A stretch of 64,000 bases of DNA from Desemzia sp. RIT 804 (GTDB taxonomy: Bacteria; Bacillota; Bacilli; Lactobacillales; Carnobacteriaceae): positions 1 to 64,000 of the forward strand of contig NZ_JAFEMV010000001.1 in the NCBI RefSeq assembly GCF_016892605.1, written 5' to 3'. Position numbers and translations under genes: made by a program. Shown piece by piece: positions 1 through 8,903 of this stretch. Each line of letters opens with the position of its first letter. Within the stretch, counting starts at the first letter, position 1. Under the pieces are notes generated by a model that was not told the DNA's origin, did not search any database, and saw nothing but the letters and a program-made list of their open reading frames with translations.

Positions 1-1
1 A

Positions 2-448
2 AAAGCCATAAACAATTTAAAATCTGATGTAATCTATGTAGGGCAAAAATTAACTGTTAATTCTACGTCTACTACAAATACGTCTGTATCAACACCAAAA
101 CAAGATTCTATCGTAACGAATCTGGATGCTGTTTATACAGTTAAAAGTGGTGATACATTAACAGGCATCAGCAATAAGTACAGTGTTTCAATTGCGAATT
201 TAAAAAATTGGAATAGTTTGAACTCCGATACGATTTATGTAGGCCAAAAATTAGCTGTTAAAGTCGGCAGCTCGTCTACTTCAAAAGATTCATCTACTAC
301 TGCAACAAGTAAAACATACACTATTGCTAGTGGTGATACTTTATCTGGATTAGCAAGAACTTTTAATGTTTCTATTCCTCAATTAAAAGAATGGAACAAC
401 TTAACTTCAGATTTGATTTTTGTCGGACAGCAATTAACAATTAAATAA
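2..448 (+). CDS. LysM-repeat cell wall protein, C-terminal part (5' end outside window)
   Basis: The reading frame is open from the first bases of the window, so this is the 3' part of a longer gene. It encodes the tail of one LysM repeat (ending VIYVGQKLTV) and two complete LysM repeats (beginning VYTVKSGDTL and TYTIASGDTL), joined by Ser/Thr-rich linkers. LysM modules bind N-acetylglucosamine-containing peptidoglycan. Linkers and tandem C-terminal LysM repeats are typical of secreted muramidases or N-acetylglucosaminidases of lactic acid bacteria, but the catalytic domain lies outside the window, so the enzyme class is inferred only. A strong terminator follows at once. Confidence 0.9.
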   Translation, partial: KAINNLKSDVIYVGQKLTVNSTSTTNTSVSTPKQDSIVTNLDAVYTVKSGDTLTGISNKYSVSIANLKNWNSLNSDTIYVGQKLAVKVGSSSTSKDSSTTATSKTYTIASGDTLSGLARTFNVSIPQLKEWNNLTSDLIFVGQQLTIK

Positions 449-452
449 TTGG

Positions 453-496
453 AAATAACCTGAAAGTAGCGAAAGTGTACTTCAGGTTATTTTTTT
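453..496 (+). terminator. Rho-independent terminator of the LysM gene
   Basis: AATAACCTGAA pairs with TTCAGGTTATT around a short loop and is followed by a T run. Confidence 0.85.
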
Positions 497-530
497 GTCC
501 TTAAATCTAATAATTGGTATAGTTTAATAG

Positions 531-542
531 TGAAGCGCTTCA
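531..542. promoter_or_regulatory. 12-bp palindrome, weak cre-like operator candidate
   Basis: TGAAGCGCTTCA is a perfect palindrome about 90 bp upstream of the nagE -35 box. It has the central GCGC of CcpA cre sites but is two bases shorter than the usual 14-mer, so the assignment is tentative. Confidence 0.35.
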
Positions 543-630
543 AAAGAGAAAATAATAGAAAATGTAACCGGTATAACTGTTATAATGTTGTGTTAAAGGG
601 CTTTCTTAAGTGTTTTGTTGCAATATTAAA

Positions 631-659
631 TTGACAATATTTATCTTGATTGGTATGAT
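631..659 (+). promoter_or_regulatory. sigma-A promoter of nagE
   Basis: TTGACA, a 17-bp spacer, then TATGAT. This gives a leader of about 160 nt before the nagE start codon. Confidence 0.75.
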
Positions 660-692
660 TCAAGTGAAATAATTACTATTTTTATGAACAAA

Positions 693-768
693 TAAGCAGC
701 TGCCATTTTTATTCATTATTCTGTTTTTATTTATTAAACCAAATAAAGAAAAACTGCTTTTTTTTTTT
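693..768 (+). terminator. Possible attenuator in the nagE leader
   Basis: AAGCAG (693-698) can pair with CTGCTT (754-759), which is followed by an unbroken run of ten T. It lies between the promoter and the gene, as expected for a leader terminator. The stem is short with a long AT-rich loop, and no clear antiterminator (RAT) sequence was recognised. Confidence 0.3.
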
Positions 769-825
769 AATAAGTAGTATTTGTTTCATATAATTTTATG
801 CTTTAAGAAGCATTGGAGGAAAAAA

Positions 826-2298
826 ATGAAAACTTACTTACAAAGATTAGGTAGATCGCTGATGCTACCTGTTGCTGTACTGCCAGCAGCTGCTATTTTA
901 ATGGGGATTGGTTATTATATTGATCCGTCTGGTTGGGGAGGAGACAGCGTTATTGCTGCATTCTTGATTAAATCAGGTGGTGCACTTATTGATCATATGG
1001 GAATTTTGTTTGCGATAGGTGTTGCTTTAGGGATGTCGAAAGACAAAGATGGAGCAGCTGCTTTGAGTGGTCTGGTTGCATGGCAGATCGTTACTACTTT
1101 ATTAGGACCTGATACGGTAGCAATGTTACAAAGTATTCCAGTGGAAGAAGTGGATTCTGCGTTTGGAAGTATTGAAACACAATTTATTGGAATTTTATGT
1201 GGTTTGATAGCAGGTGCGTTATATAATCGATTCCACAATGTTAAGTTACCACAAGCGTTGGCTTTCTTTAGTGGGAAACGTTTAGTGCCGATCGTCACTT
1301 CGTTTGTGATGATGGTTGTGTCTATGGTTTTATTGTTTGTATGGCCTCCTGTTTATAACGCCTTAGTAACTTTTGGAACATCGATCAGTGATTTGGGAGC
1401 TGTTGGAGCAGGCCTATATGGTCTCTTTAACCGTTTATTGATTCCTACTGGGCTGCATCATGCATTGAATTCTGTGTTCTGGTTTGATGTAGCTGGAATT
1501 GATGATATTGGAAACTTCTGGGCTGGGTCTGGAGTAAAAGGAGTCACTGGTATGTATCAGGCTGGCTACTTCCCAGTAATGATGTTTGGGCTACCAGCTG
1601 GAGCTTTAGCAATGTACCACACTGCAAAGACAGATAAAAAGAAAACGACTGCTTCATTGATGATGGCTGCAGGTTTTGCTTCATTCTTTACTGGTGTAAC
1701 TGAACCATTAGAGTTTGCATTTATGTTCGTTGCTCCAGCTTTATATGTTACACATGCTGTTTTAACAGGTATTTCACTATTTGTGGCTGCTACATTTCAA
1801 TGGACAGCAGGTTTTGGTTTTTCAGCTGGCTTAGTTGACTACATCCTGTCTTTCAACTTGCCTTTAGCTAATCAACCTTATATGTTGCTTGTTCAAGGGT
1901 TAGTATTTGCGGCTATTTATTATTTCTTATTCCGCTTCATGATTCTTAAATTTGATTTGGCAACTCCTGGACGTGGAGATGAAGTCTTAGATTCAACAGC
2001 ATTTGCTGATGAGCCTACGTCAAAAGGGAATAAATCAAGTTCTAAAGATGCTGAGTTCAGAAGAAAAGCTGAAATCATTCTTGCCGGTTTAGGTGGTGAA
2101 GAAAACGTAGCTTCTATTGACAATTGTGCAACCCGTTTGCGTTTAGAAGTGAAGGATATGTCAGTAGTTAACGATGCTAAAATAAAATCTGCTGGTGTTG
2201 CGGGTATCAATAAAGTAAGCGACCGTAATATCCAAGTTATTGTAGGAACTGAAGTACAATTCGTCGCAGATGAAATGTCTAAATTGAAGAACAACTAA
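826..2298 (+). CDS. nagE: PTS system N-acetylglucosamine-type EIICB
   Basis: Membrane sugar transporter that imports and phosphorylates its substrate using phosphate from HPr via EIIA. Residues 1 to about 385 form the multi-pass EIIC domain. They include the LHHALNSVFW and FDVAGIDDIGNFW segments typical of the N-acetylglucosamine branch and a GVTEP substrate motif near residue 288. The C-terminal EIIB domain carries the phosphorylated Cys434 in NCATRLRLEV. No EIIA domain is fused, so a separate glucose-type EIIA must serve it. The ATG at 826 is preceded by TTGGAGG; the frame opens 45 bp earlier but that start has no ribosome binding site. At 490 residues it fits two-domain EIICB proteins. Glucose is the main alternative substrate. 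Confidence 0.85.
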   Translation: MKTYLQRLGRSLMLPVAVLPAAAILMGIGYYIDPSGWGGDSVIAAFLIKSGGALIDHMGILFAIGVALGMSKDKDGAAALSGLVAWQIVTTLLGPDTVAMLQSIPVEEVDSAFGSIETQFIGILCGLIAGALYNRFHNVKLPQALAFFSGKRLVPIVTSFVMMVVSMVLLFVWPPVYNALVTFGTSISDLGAVGAGLYGLFNRLLIPTGLHHALNSVFWFDVAGIDDIGNFWAGSGVKGVTGMYQAGYFPVMMFGLPAGALAMYHTAKTDKKKTTASLMMAAGFASFFTGVTEPLEFAFMFVAPALYVTHAVLTGISLFVAATFQWTAGFGFSAGLVDYILSFNLPLANQPYMLLVQGLVFAAIYYFLFRFMILKFDLATPGRGDEVLDSTAFADEPTSKGNKSSSKDAEFRRKAEIILAGLGGEENVASIDNCATRLRLEVKDMSVVNDAKIKSAGVAGINKVSDRNIQVIVGTEVQFVADEMSKLKNN

Positions 2299-2307
2299 TT
2301 TTGATAG

Positions 2308-2342
2308 AAAAGCCAGCCAAGTTATTTTTTGGCTGGCTTTTC
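2308..2342 (+). terminator. Terminator of nagE
   Basis: AAAAGCCAGCC pairs with GGCTGGCTTTT across a loop of about 13 nt and runs into T residues. Confidence 0.9.
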
Positions 2343-2526
2343 GTTAACCATAAAAGAGTTGGATCAATGTAAAATATACATCAAAGAGAGTGGTGAGCTT
2401 ACTTGACGGGTGGAAATAAAGTAGGAATAATTATCAAGGGTGTACTATAAATAAAAAAGGTTTCAATTTAAAAAATTAGAACTCTTTTTTATTGTTTTAA
2501 AGTTTTAAAACATATTATATTTAATT

Positions 2527-2601
2527 AATGAGAATAATTCATCAATTTTTTAGTGAATTCTCATCTTTAATAATTCGTGCATAAATACATTTATATATGC
2601 A
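2527..2601. promoter_or_regulatory. Candidate ArgR/ARG-box operators upstream of arcA
   Basis: An inverted repeat at 2527-2565 (GAGAATAATTCA facing TGAATTCTC) is followed by TGCATA facing TATGCA at 2578-2601. TGAAT/ATTCA half sites and TGCATAAATA resemble ARG boxes bound by ArgR/AhrC in firmicutes. No T tract follows, so a terminator is unlikely. The rest of the 2299-2765 gap is AT-rich with nothing else recognised besides the arcA promoter. Confidence 0.4.
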
Positions 2602-2701
2602 AAATAAAAGAAGCTGAACAACAAAGTATGCTTCATTTGAATAATTATAAAGACGCTGTTAATTTTGTGACCAAACCGACATTTTGTATGTACGTTTTCT
2701 T

Positions 2702-2730
2702 TTGTTTATTCTTTTTGAAAACGCTACTAT
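2702..2730 (+). promoter_or_regulatory. arcA promoter with overlapping cre-like site
   Basis: TTGTTT, 17 bp, TACTAT. The spacer and -10 are overlapped by TGAAAACGCTACTA (2716-2729), a 12-of-14 match to the CcpA cre consensus, as expected for catabolite repression of arginine catabolism. Confidence 0.5.
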
Positions 2731-2765
2731 AACAGTGTAGAGAAGAAAAAGAGGAGGATATTATT

Positions 2766-4100
2766 ATGTCAGAACCAACTATGCCGATTCACGTGAATTC
2801 AGAGATTGGTACTCTTAAAACTGTACTGTTGAAAAGACCCGGGAAAGAAGTTGAAAATTTAACTCCTGAAATTATGGAGCGGTTATTATTTGACGATATT
2901 CCACATTTGCGTGTCATACAAAAAGAACATGATGCGTTTGCTAAGGTCTTAGAAAACAATGGTGTGGAAGTTTTGTATTTAGAAAAATTAGCAGCTGAAG
3001 CCATTGATGCAGGAAGCGTGAAAGAAGCCTTTCTTGAAAAAATGCTGGATGAATCGAATATCCAATCACCAAGTGTATATGAAACCTTAAAAAAATACTT
3101 GTTGAATATGGAAACACAAGAGATGGTCAATACGATCATGGAAGGCATCCGAAAAAGAGATGTTAATATTGGAAAAGAACATTTAAGCAATGTTGCCGAA
3201 GAAGGTGGAGATCCTGTCGAACCAAAAGACTCAGGAGATTCATATTTTACAAATGATGAAACAGATCACTTGATTGATGTTTCTAATGATGATGATTACC
3301 CATTTTATATGGATCCTATGCCTAACTTGTACTTTACTAGAGATCCAGCAGCAGCTATGGGGAACGGTTTAACGATCAACCATATGATGTTTGAAGCAAG
3401 ACAAAGAGAATCGCTGTTTATGGAAGTCATTGTTAAGCATCATCCTCGATTTGCTAATAAAGATCTTGAAATATGGCGTGATCGTAATCATACTTCATAT
3501 ATCGAAGGTGGAGATGAGCTGATTTTAAATGATAAAGTATTAGCGATCGGTATTTCACAACGTACATCTGCTCAAGCGATTGAGGAATTGGCAATTGAAT
3601 TATTTGATCGTGACGCCACATTTGAAAAAGTATTAGCCATCAAAATTCCAAATGTGCGAGCTATGATGCATTTAGATACTGTGTTTACAATGGTAGATTA
3701 CGATAAATTCACGATTCATCCAGGTATTCAACGGATTGGCGGTTCGATAGATATTTATATTCTTGAAAAAAGTAATGAACCAGGAAAAGTGAAAATTACT
3801 CATAAGACTGACCTAGAGGAAGTATTGAAAGAAGCTTTAGGTGTTGAAGAACTAACATTGATTCCATGTGGTGGTGGAGATGCGATTGCAGCACCTCGTG
3901 AACAGTGGAATGACGGTTCCAATACATTGACGATCGCACCAGGTTTGGTAGTGACATATGATCGGAACTATATATCGAATGATTTATTACGTGAGCATGG
4001 TATCAAAGTAATTGAAATTGCTTCAAGTGAACTCTCTAGAGGGCGTGGGGGCCCACGTTGTATGAGCATGCCGCTAGTTCGCGAAGATTTAAACAACTAA
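2766..4100 (+). CDS. arcA: Arginine deiminase
   Basis: Cytoplasmic enzyme that hydrolyses arginine to citrulline and ammonia, the first step of the arginine deiminase (ADI) pathway. The 444-residue product has the family signatures: YFTRDPAA near residue 190, [10 protein letters not shown], His302 in MHLDTVFTM, and the nucleophile Cys432 in [20 protein letters not shown] site sits just before the ATG. Length is about 35 residues above the usual 410, the extra being acidic sequence around residues 145-175 ([15 protein letters not shown]), which looks like a lineage insertion. It heads the arcA-arcB-arcC cluster, with ArgR-like and cre-like sites upstream. Deamination gives ammonia for acid tolerance and feeds citrulline to ArcB. 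Confidence 0.97.
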   Translation: MSEPTMPIHVNSEIGTLKTVLLKRPGKEVENLTPEIMERLLFDDIPHLRVIQKEHDAFAKVLENNGVEVLYLEKLAAEAIDAGSVKEAFLEKMLDESNIQSPSVYETLKKYLLNMETQEMVNTIMEGIRKRDVNIGKEHLSNVAEEGGDPVEPKDSGDSYFTNDETDHLIDVSNDDDYPFYMDPMPNLYFTRDPAAAMGNGLTINHMMFEARQRESLFMEVIVKHHPRFANKDLEIWRDRNHTSYIEGGDELILNDKVLAIGISQRTSAQAIEELAIELFDRDATFEKVLAIKIPNVRAMMHLDTVFTMVDYDKFTIHPGIQRIGGSIDIYILEKSNEPGKVKITHKTDLEEVLKEALGVEELTLIPCGGGDAIAAPREQWNDGSNTLTIAPGLVVTYDRNYISNDLLREHGIKVIEIASSELSRGRGGPRCMSMPLVREDLNN

Positions 4101-4129
4101 AAATAATTTATTATATGGAGGAAAGAAAG

Positions 4130-5143
4130 ATGGAAAATGTTTTTCAAGGACGCAGTTTATTAGCAGAGAAAGACTTTACGAAAGAAGAATTGATGTACCT
4201 TATTGACTTTTCACAACATCTGAAAGAAATGAAAAAAAGAGGTATCCCACATCGTTATCTAGAAGGTAAAAATATTGCATTGTTATTTGAAAAATCATCA
4301 ACACGTACGCGTGCTGCTTTTACTGTAGCTTCTGTCGATTTAGGAGCTAAACCGGAATACCTTGGTAAAGATGATATTCAATTAGGAAAAAAAGAATCTG
4401 TAGAAGATACAGCGCGTGTGTTGGGAAGTATGTTCGATGGCATCGAGTTTCGTGGTTTCAAACAAACCAATGTAGAAAAACTAGCTAAGTATTCAGGCGT
4501 TCCAGTTTGGAATGGTTTGACGGATGAATGGCATCCTACACAAATGATCGCAGACTATTTAACAATCAAAGAAAACTTCGGGACTGTAGAAGGAATCAAC
4601 TTGGTTTATGTAGGAGATGGTCGAAATAATGTTGCAAACAGTTTATTGGTGACTGGAGCAATTTTAGGGACAAACGTCCGTATAGTGTCTCCTGAAAGTC
4701 TGTTTCCAGAACAAAAAATCGTGGACATGGCACAAAGTTTTGCAGAAAAATCAGGCAGTAAACTAATGATTACAGACGATGTCCAAAAAGGCGTCAAAGA
4801 TGCTGATGTTCTATATACAGATGTTTGGGTGTCTATGGGAGAAGAAGACAAATTTGAAGAACGAGTAAATTTATTGAAGCCTTATCAAATCAATATGGAT
4901 ATGATTCAGGCTACAGGAAAGGAAAATGTCATTCTATTGCACTGTTTACCAGCTTTCCATGATACAGAAACAGATTATGGTGAAATGGTAAAAGAAAACT
5001 TTGGCATTGGCGAAATGGAAGTAACTGACGAAGCTTTCCGCAGCAAGTACGCGCGTCAATTTGATCAAGCTGAAAACCGCATGCACTCCATCAAAGCTAT
5101 TATGGCTGCAACATTAGGAAACTTATTCATTCCAAAAGTTTAA
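4130..5143 (+). CDS. arcB: Ornithine carbamoyltransferase, catabolic
   Basis: Converts citrulline and phosphate to ornithine and carbamoyl phosphate, the second ADI step. The 337-residue product has the carbamoyl-phosphate site Ser57-Thr-Arg-Thr-Arg61, DEWHPTQ, the NAD-fold-like [11 protein letters not shown] and the ornithine-side HCLP motif with Cys272. The ATG at 4130 follows ATGGAGGAAAG and lies 29 nt after the arcA stop; an upstream in-frame start would overlap arcA and lacks a ribosome binding site. Operon position between arcA and arcC identifies it as the catabolic rather than the biosynthetic enzyme. Confidence 0.97.
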   Translation: MENVFQGRSLLAEKDFTKEELMYLIDFSQHLKEMKKRGIPHRYLEGKNIALLFEKSSTRTRAAFTVASVDLGAKPEYLGKDDIQLGKKESVEDTARVLGSMFDGIEFRGFKQTNVEKLAKYSGVPVWNGLTDEWHPTQMIADYLTIKENFGTVEGINLVYVGDGRNNVANSLLVTGAILGTNVRIVSPESLFPEQKIVDMAQSFAEKSGSKLMITDDVQKGVKDADVLYTDVWVSMGEEDKFEERVNLLKPYQINMDMIQATGKENVILLHCLPAFHDTETDYGEMVKENFGIGEMEVTDEAFRSKYARQFDQAENRMHSIKAIMAATLGNLFIPKV

Positions 5144-5156
5144 CAAAGGAACGATG

Positions 5157-5192
5157 AAGGAGGCTGTGAATTAATCATAGCCTCCTTTTTAA
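5157..5192 (+). terminator. Intercistronic terminator between arcB and arcC
   Basis: AAGGAGGCTGTGA pairs with TCATAGCCTCCTT (one G-U) and ends in a T run. It lies inside the arc cluster and probably reduces arcC transcription relative to arcAB. Confidence 0.75.
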
Positions 5193-5226
5193 TGAAATTA
5201 CATTTAGTATAGAAGGAGAAATTGAT

Positions 5227-6171
5227 ATGCAAAAAAGAAAAATAGTCATTGCATTAGGCGGAAATGCCATTCTATCCGAAGACGCTAGTGCTAAAGCGCA
5301 ACAGGAAGCATTGAGAAATACAGCGGAGCATTTAGTGCAGTTTATTGAAAACGGTGATGATATCATTATTTCACATGGAAATGGTCCACAAGTAGGAAAT
5401 CTATTACTGCAACAAGAAGCTGCGAATAGTGAAAAGAATCCAGCAATGCCATTAGATACTTGTGTAGCGATGACCCAAGGAAGTATTGGCTATTGGCTGC
5501 AAAATGCCATGAATCAAGTGTTGTCTGAACGTCAACTGGATAAAGAAGTAATCTCTGTAGTGACCCAAGTCGTGGTAGATGAAAATGACCCGGCTTTTGA
5601 AAATCCAAGTAAACCAATTGGGCCTTTTATATCTCAACAAGAAGCTGAAAAAGAGATGCAAAAAACTGGCGCTGTGTTCAAAGAAGATGCTGGACGCGGC
5701 TGGCGTAAAGTTGTTCCCTCTCCAACGCCCATCAGTATCAAAGAACACAAAGTGATTGATCAATTGGTAAAATCAGGTGTTGTTACTATTACAGTAGGCG
5801 GCGGCGGTATACCTGTTATCCAGCGAGAAAATAGCGTAGAAGGTGTTGAAGCTGTTATTGACAAAGATTTTGCTTCTCAAAAGCTAGCTGAATTAGTCCG
5901 TGCTGATCTTCTAGTTATCTTAACCGGGGTAGACAATGTTTATGTTAATTTTAATCAACCCGATCAAAAGAAATTGGAGCAAGTTTCGATTAATGAAATG
6001 AAACAATACATGAAAGAAAATCAATTTGCAGCAGGAAGTATGCTCCCGAAAGTTCAAGCAGCTATTCAATTTGTTGATCAACATCCAGAAGGTAAAGCAA
6101 TCATCACTTCTTTAGAAAATATTAGCGGCGTTTTGGCAGAACAAGGCGGAACCATAATCACTGCAAATTAA
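5227..6171 (+). CDS. arcC: Carbamate kinase
   Basis: Transfers the phosphate of carbamoyl phosphate to ADP, giving ATP, CO2 and ammonia; this is the energy-yielding last step of the ADI pathway. The 314-residue product shows the amino-acid kinase fold motifs ALGGNAIL at the N-terminus, [10 protein letters not shown] near residue 50, the VVPSPTP loop near residue 160 and [17 protein letters not shown] precedes the ATG. It is 83 nt downstream of arcB, with a terminator between, so it may depend on read-through. Confidence 0.96.
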   Translation: MQKRKIVIALGGNAILSEDASAKAQQEALRNTAEHLVQFIENGDDIIISHGNGPQVGNLLLQQEAANSEKNPAMPLDTCVAMTQGSIGYWLQNAMNQVLSERQLDKEVISVVTQVVVDENDPAFENPSKPIGPFISQQEAEKEMQKTGAVFKEDAGRGWRKVVPSPTPISIKEHKVIDQLVKSGVVTITVGGGGIPVIQRENSVEGVEAVIDKDFASQKLAELVRADLLVILTGVDNVYVNFNQPDQKKLEQVSINEMKQYMKENQFAAGSMLPKVQAAIQFVDQHPEGKAIITSLENISGVLAEQGGTIITAN

Positions 6172-6215
6172 CTTAATAGTCAGTTCTAAAACTAAAATAA
6201 GAAAATTCAAATAGT

Positions 6216-6255
6216 GAAGCACAAAGTAAACGCTTTCTGGTTTACCTTGTGCTTC
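6216..6255. promoter_or_regulatory. Long inverted repeat overlapping the promoter of the Crp/Fnr gene
   Basis: Two 16-nt arms (GAAGCACAAAGTAAAC and GTTTACCTTGTGCTTC, one mismatch) flank an 8-nt loop. No T tract follows; instead an extended -10 (TGCTATACT, 6258-6266) begins three bases later, so the repeat covers the -35 region. AGTAAACGCTTTCT across the left arm and loop is a cre-like match. It may act as an operator, or as the arcC mRNA 3' hairpin. Confidence 0.55.
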
Positions 6256-6339
6256 TATGCTATACTTATATTGTGAATAAGTTATTTTGTGCCCGCCTAA
6301 TTATTGTATGTAACTAGATTTATGAAATGGGGGATAAGT

Positions 6340-7047
6340 ATGTTAACTACCCAAGAAAAGTTGTATAAAAGCGACGCATTAAGAGTGAATAAAGTTTTTT
6401 CGACCTTTACAGATGAAGAATTTAAGAAACTTCAAAAAATGATGAGATTCCGAAAATATAAAAAAGGACAAATTTTATTTGAGGAAGGAGATAGAAAAGA
6501 CAAGTTTTTCTATCTAATAGAAGGTTTAGTTAAGTTAGAAAGATATGACGAGAGCGCTATTTATATGTATACGGATTATGTAAAAGAAGACAGATTGTTT
6601 CCTTACGGAGAAATATTTGCCGATGATGTCTATCGTTACACAGCTTATGCGTTAACGGATATTGAGTTATATTCTATTCCAGCAAATATTTTCGAAGAAG
6701 TTCTTTCTGGCAATGCAAAACAGCTGCTGTATTTCTATAAACGGTTAACTGATATTTTAATCGACCATGAAGAACGGATTCAATATTTCGTGGGAACGAG
6801 TGCTAGTAGCCGAATTGTAAAAGCGTTAGCCTATTTGATGAACGAACTAGGTGAGTCAGGTTCAAAGGAAGAAGTTATAGTTTCTTATCCTATTACTGTC
6901 TGTGAGATTGCTACAATTAGTGGTTGTTCAAGGGAAACAGTTGGAAATAAAGTTAAACAGTTAAAAGAAATGGGTAAATTAGAACACAATCATAAGATAC
7001 TCACCTTTAAAGATATCGATTATTTCAAAGAATATTCTGAGGATTGA
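6340..7047 (+). CDS. arcR: Crp/Fnr-family regulator, probable ArcR
   Basis: A 235-residue DNA-binding regulator. The N-terminal half is a cyclic-nucleotide-binding-like beta barrel (around residues 20-135, with FEEGDRKDKFFYLIEG). The C-terminus has a winged helix-turn-helix (about residues 184-215, ATISGCSRETVGNKVKQL). There is no N-terminal cysteine cluster, so it is not an iron-sulfur Fnr. Similar proteins encoded at arc loci activate the ADI genes under oxygen or energy limitation. The ATG at 6340 follows TGGGGGAT; the frame begins 36 nt earlier without a site. Its own promoter carries a long inverted repeat, suggesting separate regulation or autoregulation. Confidence 0.8.
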   Translation: MLTTQEKLYKSDALRVNKVFSTFTDEEFKKLQKMMRFRKYKKGQILFEEGDRKDKFFYLIEGLVKLERYDESAIYMYTDYVKEDRLFPYGEIFADDVYRYTAYALTDIELYSIPANIFEEVLSGNAKQLLYFYKRLTDILIDHEERIQYFVGTSASSRIVKALAYLMNELGESGSKEEVIVSYPITVCEIATISGCSRETVGNKVKQLKEMGKLEHNHKILTFKDIDYFKEYSED

Positions 7048-7065
7048 TTTGATTAAAGATTACAT

Positions 7066-7111
7066 TAAAAAAAGTAGGAGACGGTAACAATAGCCGACTC
7101 CTACTTTTTTC
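7066..7111. terminator. Bidirectional terminator between arcR and arcD-like gene
   Basis: AAAAAAAGTAGGAG pairs with CTCCTACTTTTTT around an inner loop. A/T tracts on both sides serve both convergent genes. Confidence 0.85.
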
Positions 7112-7128
7112 TTAATGCAACAATTCTC

Positions 7129-8634
7129 CTATCCTAAAACCGCAGCAACACCTAGAATAATGCAACTTACAATAAAGATGACACCAATTAATTTGGCTGT
7201 AAACTTCCACCAAGTAGTCAATTCAATGCCTGCAATAGCTAAAGCTCCCATCACAACTCCAGAAGTAGGTGTAATCAGATTGATGATCCCACTGGCTGCT
7301 TGATAAGCTGTGATAACTACATGTTCTGGGACGTCGGCGAATGATCCTAGTGGCCCCATGATACCCATTGTTGCAGCTGCCAGCCCAGAGGTAGAAGGAA
7401 TGAGGAATGACATTGGGATATAGAAAATATACGTTAAGATAGAGAATAAAACAGGAGACAGGTTAGATAGGTTTTCTTCTCCCAGATGCAAAATAGTTGC
7501 TGTGATCATTCCTTCATTCATTACAACTTGAATCCCACGTGCTAAAGCTACAACTAAAGCAACACCTAATAGATCCCTGGCACCTTCCATAAAAGTAGAA
7601 ACGATTTCTCCTTCAGGAATACGGTAGTAAACTCCAATGATTACAGCCATTAAGAAGAAGAGCATGGTAATTTCCATAAAGTACCAATCTCCTAAGGCTA
7701 TCATTTGTTGTCCGAGTACTGTACCGATTAGAGGAAGTCCCATCAGCCAGTCATTCATTGATTCAAAAAAAGTCCAGTTCTCGTTCAGCGTAGACCAAGG
7801 AACTAACCCTAAAATCATGATCAGAAAAGCTAATCCAAAGAGAACCATGACAATTTTTTGTCTTGTATTCATTTCTTCTTTTATTCCAGATACAGCAAAT
7901 TTCTTTTGATTTTCTTCATAGTCTTCATAAACTAATGAATGCGAAGGATCTTTTTGCACTTTAACAGCATAACGATAAACGAATAGAGTAGCGATTGCAT
8001 ACATCACAACAAAGAAAATCAATCTCCAAATAATACCTTCTCCAGGACTGATACCAAGAGCTTGAGACGCTACTCCTGTCGCGAACGGGTTAACTGTAGA
8101 AGCCAATACCCCTACGCCGGATCCAAGTAATACTACAGACACAGCAACCAATGTATCAAAACCAACGGCGACCATAACTGGGATGATTAAAGGATAGAAA
8201 GCCATAGTCTCTTCTGCCATCCCATAAGTCGTACCTCCTAAAGCAAAAATAAACATTAGGATAGGGATCAATAGTTTTTCTTTTCCTTTATAGTTCTTGA
8301 CGACTTCAGCAATACCGGTATCAAGCGCACCAGTATGGTTGACAACACCTAAAAATCCGCCTACTACAATAATGAATAGTGAGACTTCGATTGCTCCAGG
8401 TGTAGTTTCAGTACCGATCATTCCCTTGACCGGTGCCATGAAAACATCCCATAAACCTTGCGGATGTTGCTCTGTTAATTGATAACTTCCTGAAATGATA
8501 TTTCCAACCTCATCTACTTGGTATTCTCCAGCAGGCACAAACCATGTGAGTATGGCAATTGCAAGAATAATAAGAAATAATACGGTATAAGATGAGGGCA
8601 TTGAAAATCTTTTTTTCTTCTGACTAGTTTCCAT
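7129..8634 (-). CDS. arcD: YfcC-family carrier, candidate arginine/ornithine antiporter
   Basis: A 501-residue integral membrane protein with about 12 hydrophobic helices, of the YfcC/DcuC-like superfamily. It opens MPSSYTVLFLIILAIAILTW and has the conserved EYQVDE and PTSGVVMGAL segments. YfcC-family proteins at ADI loci of streptococci and enterococci exchange arginine for ornithine, which is why I propose ArcD here; the sequence alone cannot fix the substrate. It converges on arcR and has its own promoter with a cre-like site, so it is not part of the arcABC transcript. TAGGAGG precedes the ATG. Confidence 0.75.
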   Translation of the reverse strand: METSQKKKRFSMPSSYTVLFLIILAIAILTWFVPAGEYQVDEVGNIISGSYQLTEQHPQGLWDVFMAPVKGMIGTETTPGAIEVSLFIIVVGGFLGVVNHTGALDTGIAEVVKNYKGKEKLLIPILMFIFALGGTTYGMAEETMAFYPLIIPVMVAVGFDTLVAVSVVLLGSGVGVLASTVNPFATGVASQALGISPGEGIIWRLIFFVVMYAIATLFVYRYAVKVQKDPSHSLVYEDYEENQKKFAVSGIKEEMNTRQKIVMVLFGLAFLIMILGLVPWSTLNENWTFFESMNDWLMGLPLIGTVLGQQMIALGDWYFMEITMLFFLMAVIIGVYYRIPEGEIVSTFMEGARDLLGVALVVALARGIQVVMNEGMITATILHLGEENLSNLSPVLFSILTYIFYIPMSFLIPSTSGLAAATMGIMGPLGSFADVPEHVVITAYQAASGIINLITPTSGVVMGALAIAGIELTTWWKFTAKLIGVIFIVSCIILGVAAVLG

Positions 8635-8672
8635 GATACTACCTCCTAATAATATATTAAATTTCTAACTTT

Positions 8673-8701
8673 ATTTTACCATTCGTATAGACCGCTTTCA
8701 A
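8673..8701 (-). promoter_or_regulatory. Promoter of the arcD-like gene with cre-like overlap
   Basis: On the reverse strand TTGAAA, 17 bp, TAAAAT. TGAAAGCGGTCTAT overlaps the -35 and spacer and matches cre at 12 of 14 positions, implying CcpA control like that proposed for arcA. Confidence 0.65.
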
Positions 8702-8903
8702 AATGATACAGACAAACAAAATGCGGAATATTTCACATTTTGGAGAAAACCTTTTATAAAACAAAGAAAAGTAAGAACTAGATTATTTTATTCAAAGCAT
8801 AATAAGCAATAAAAAATAGGTGAGCGACTTTTCTATACGAATGTTAAGGTAATGTGAGAAAATAAATAAGAATACTATAAGAGATGCTGAAAGGATAGAT
8901 AAA

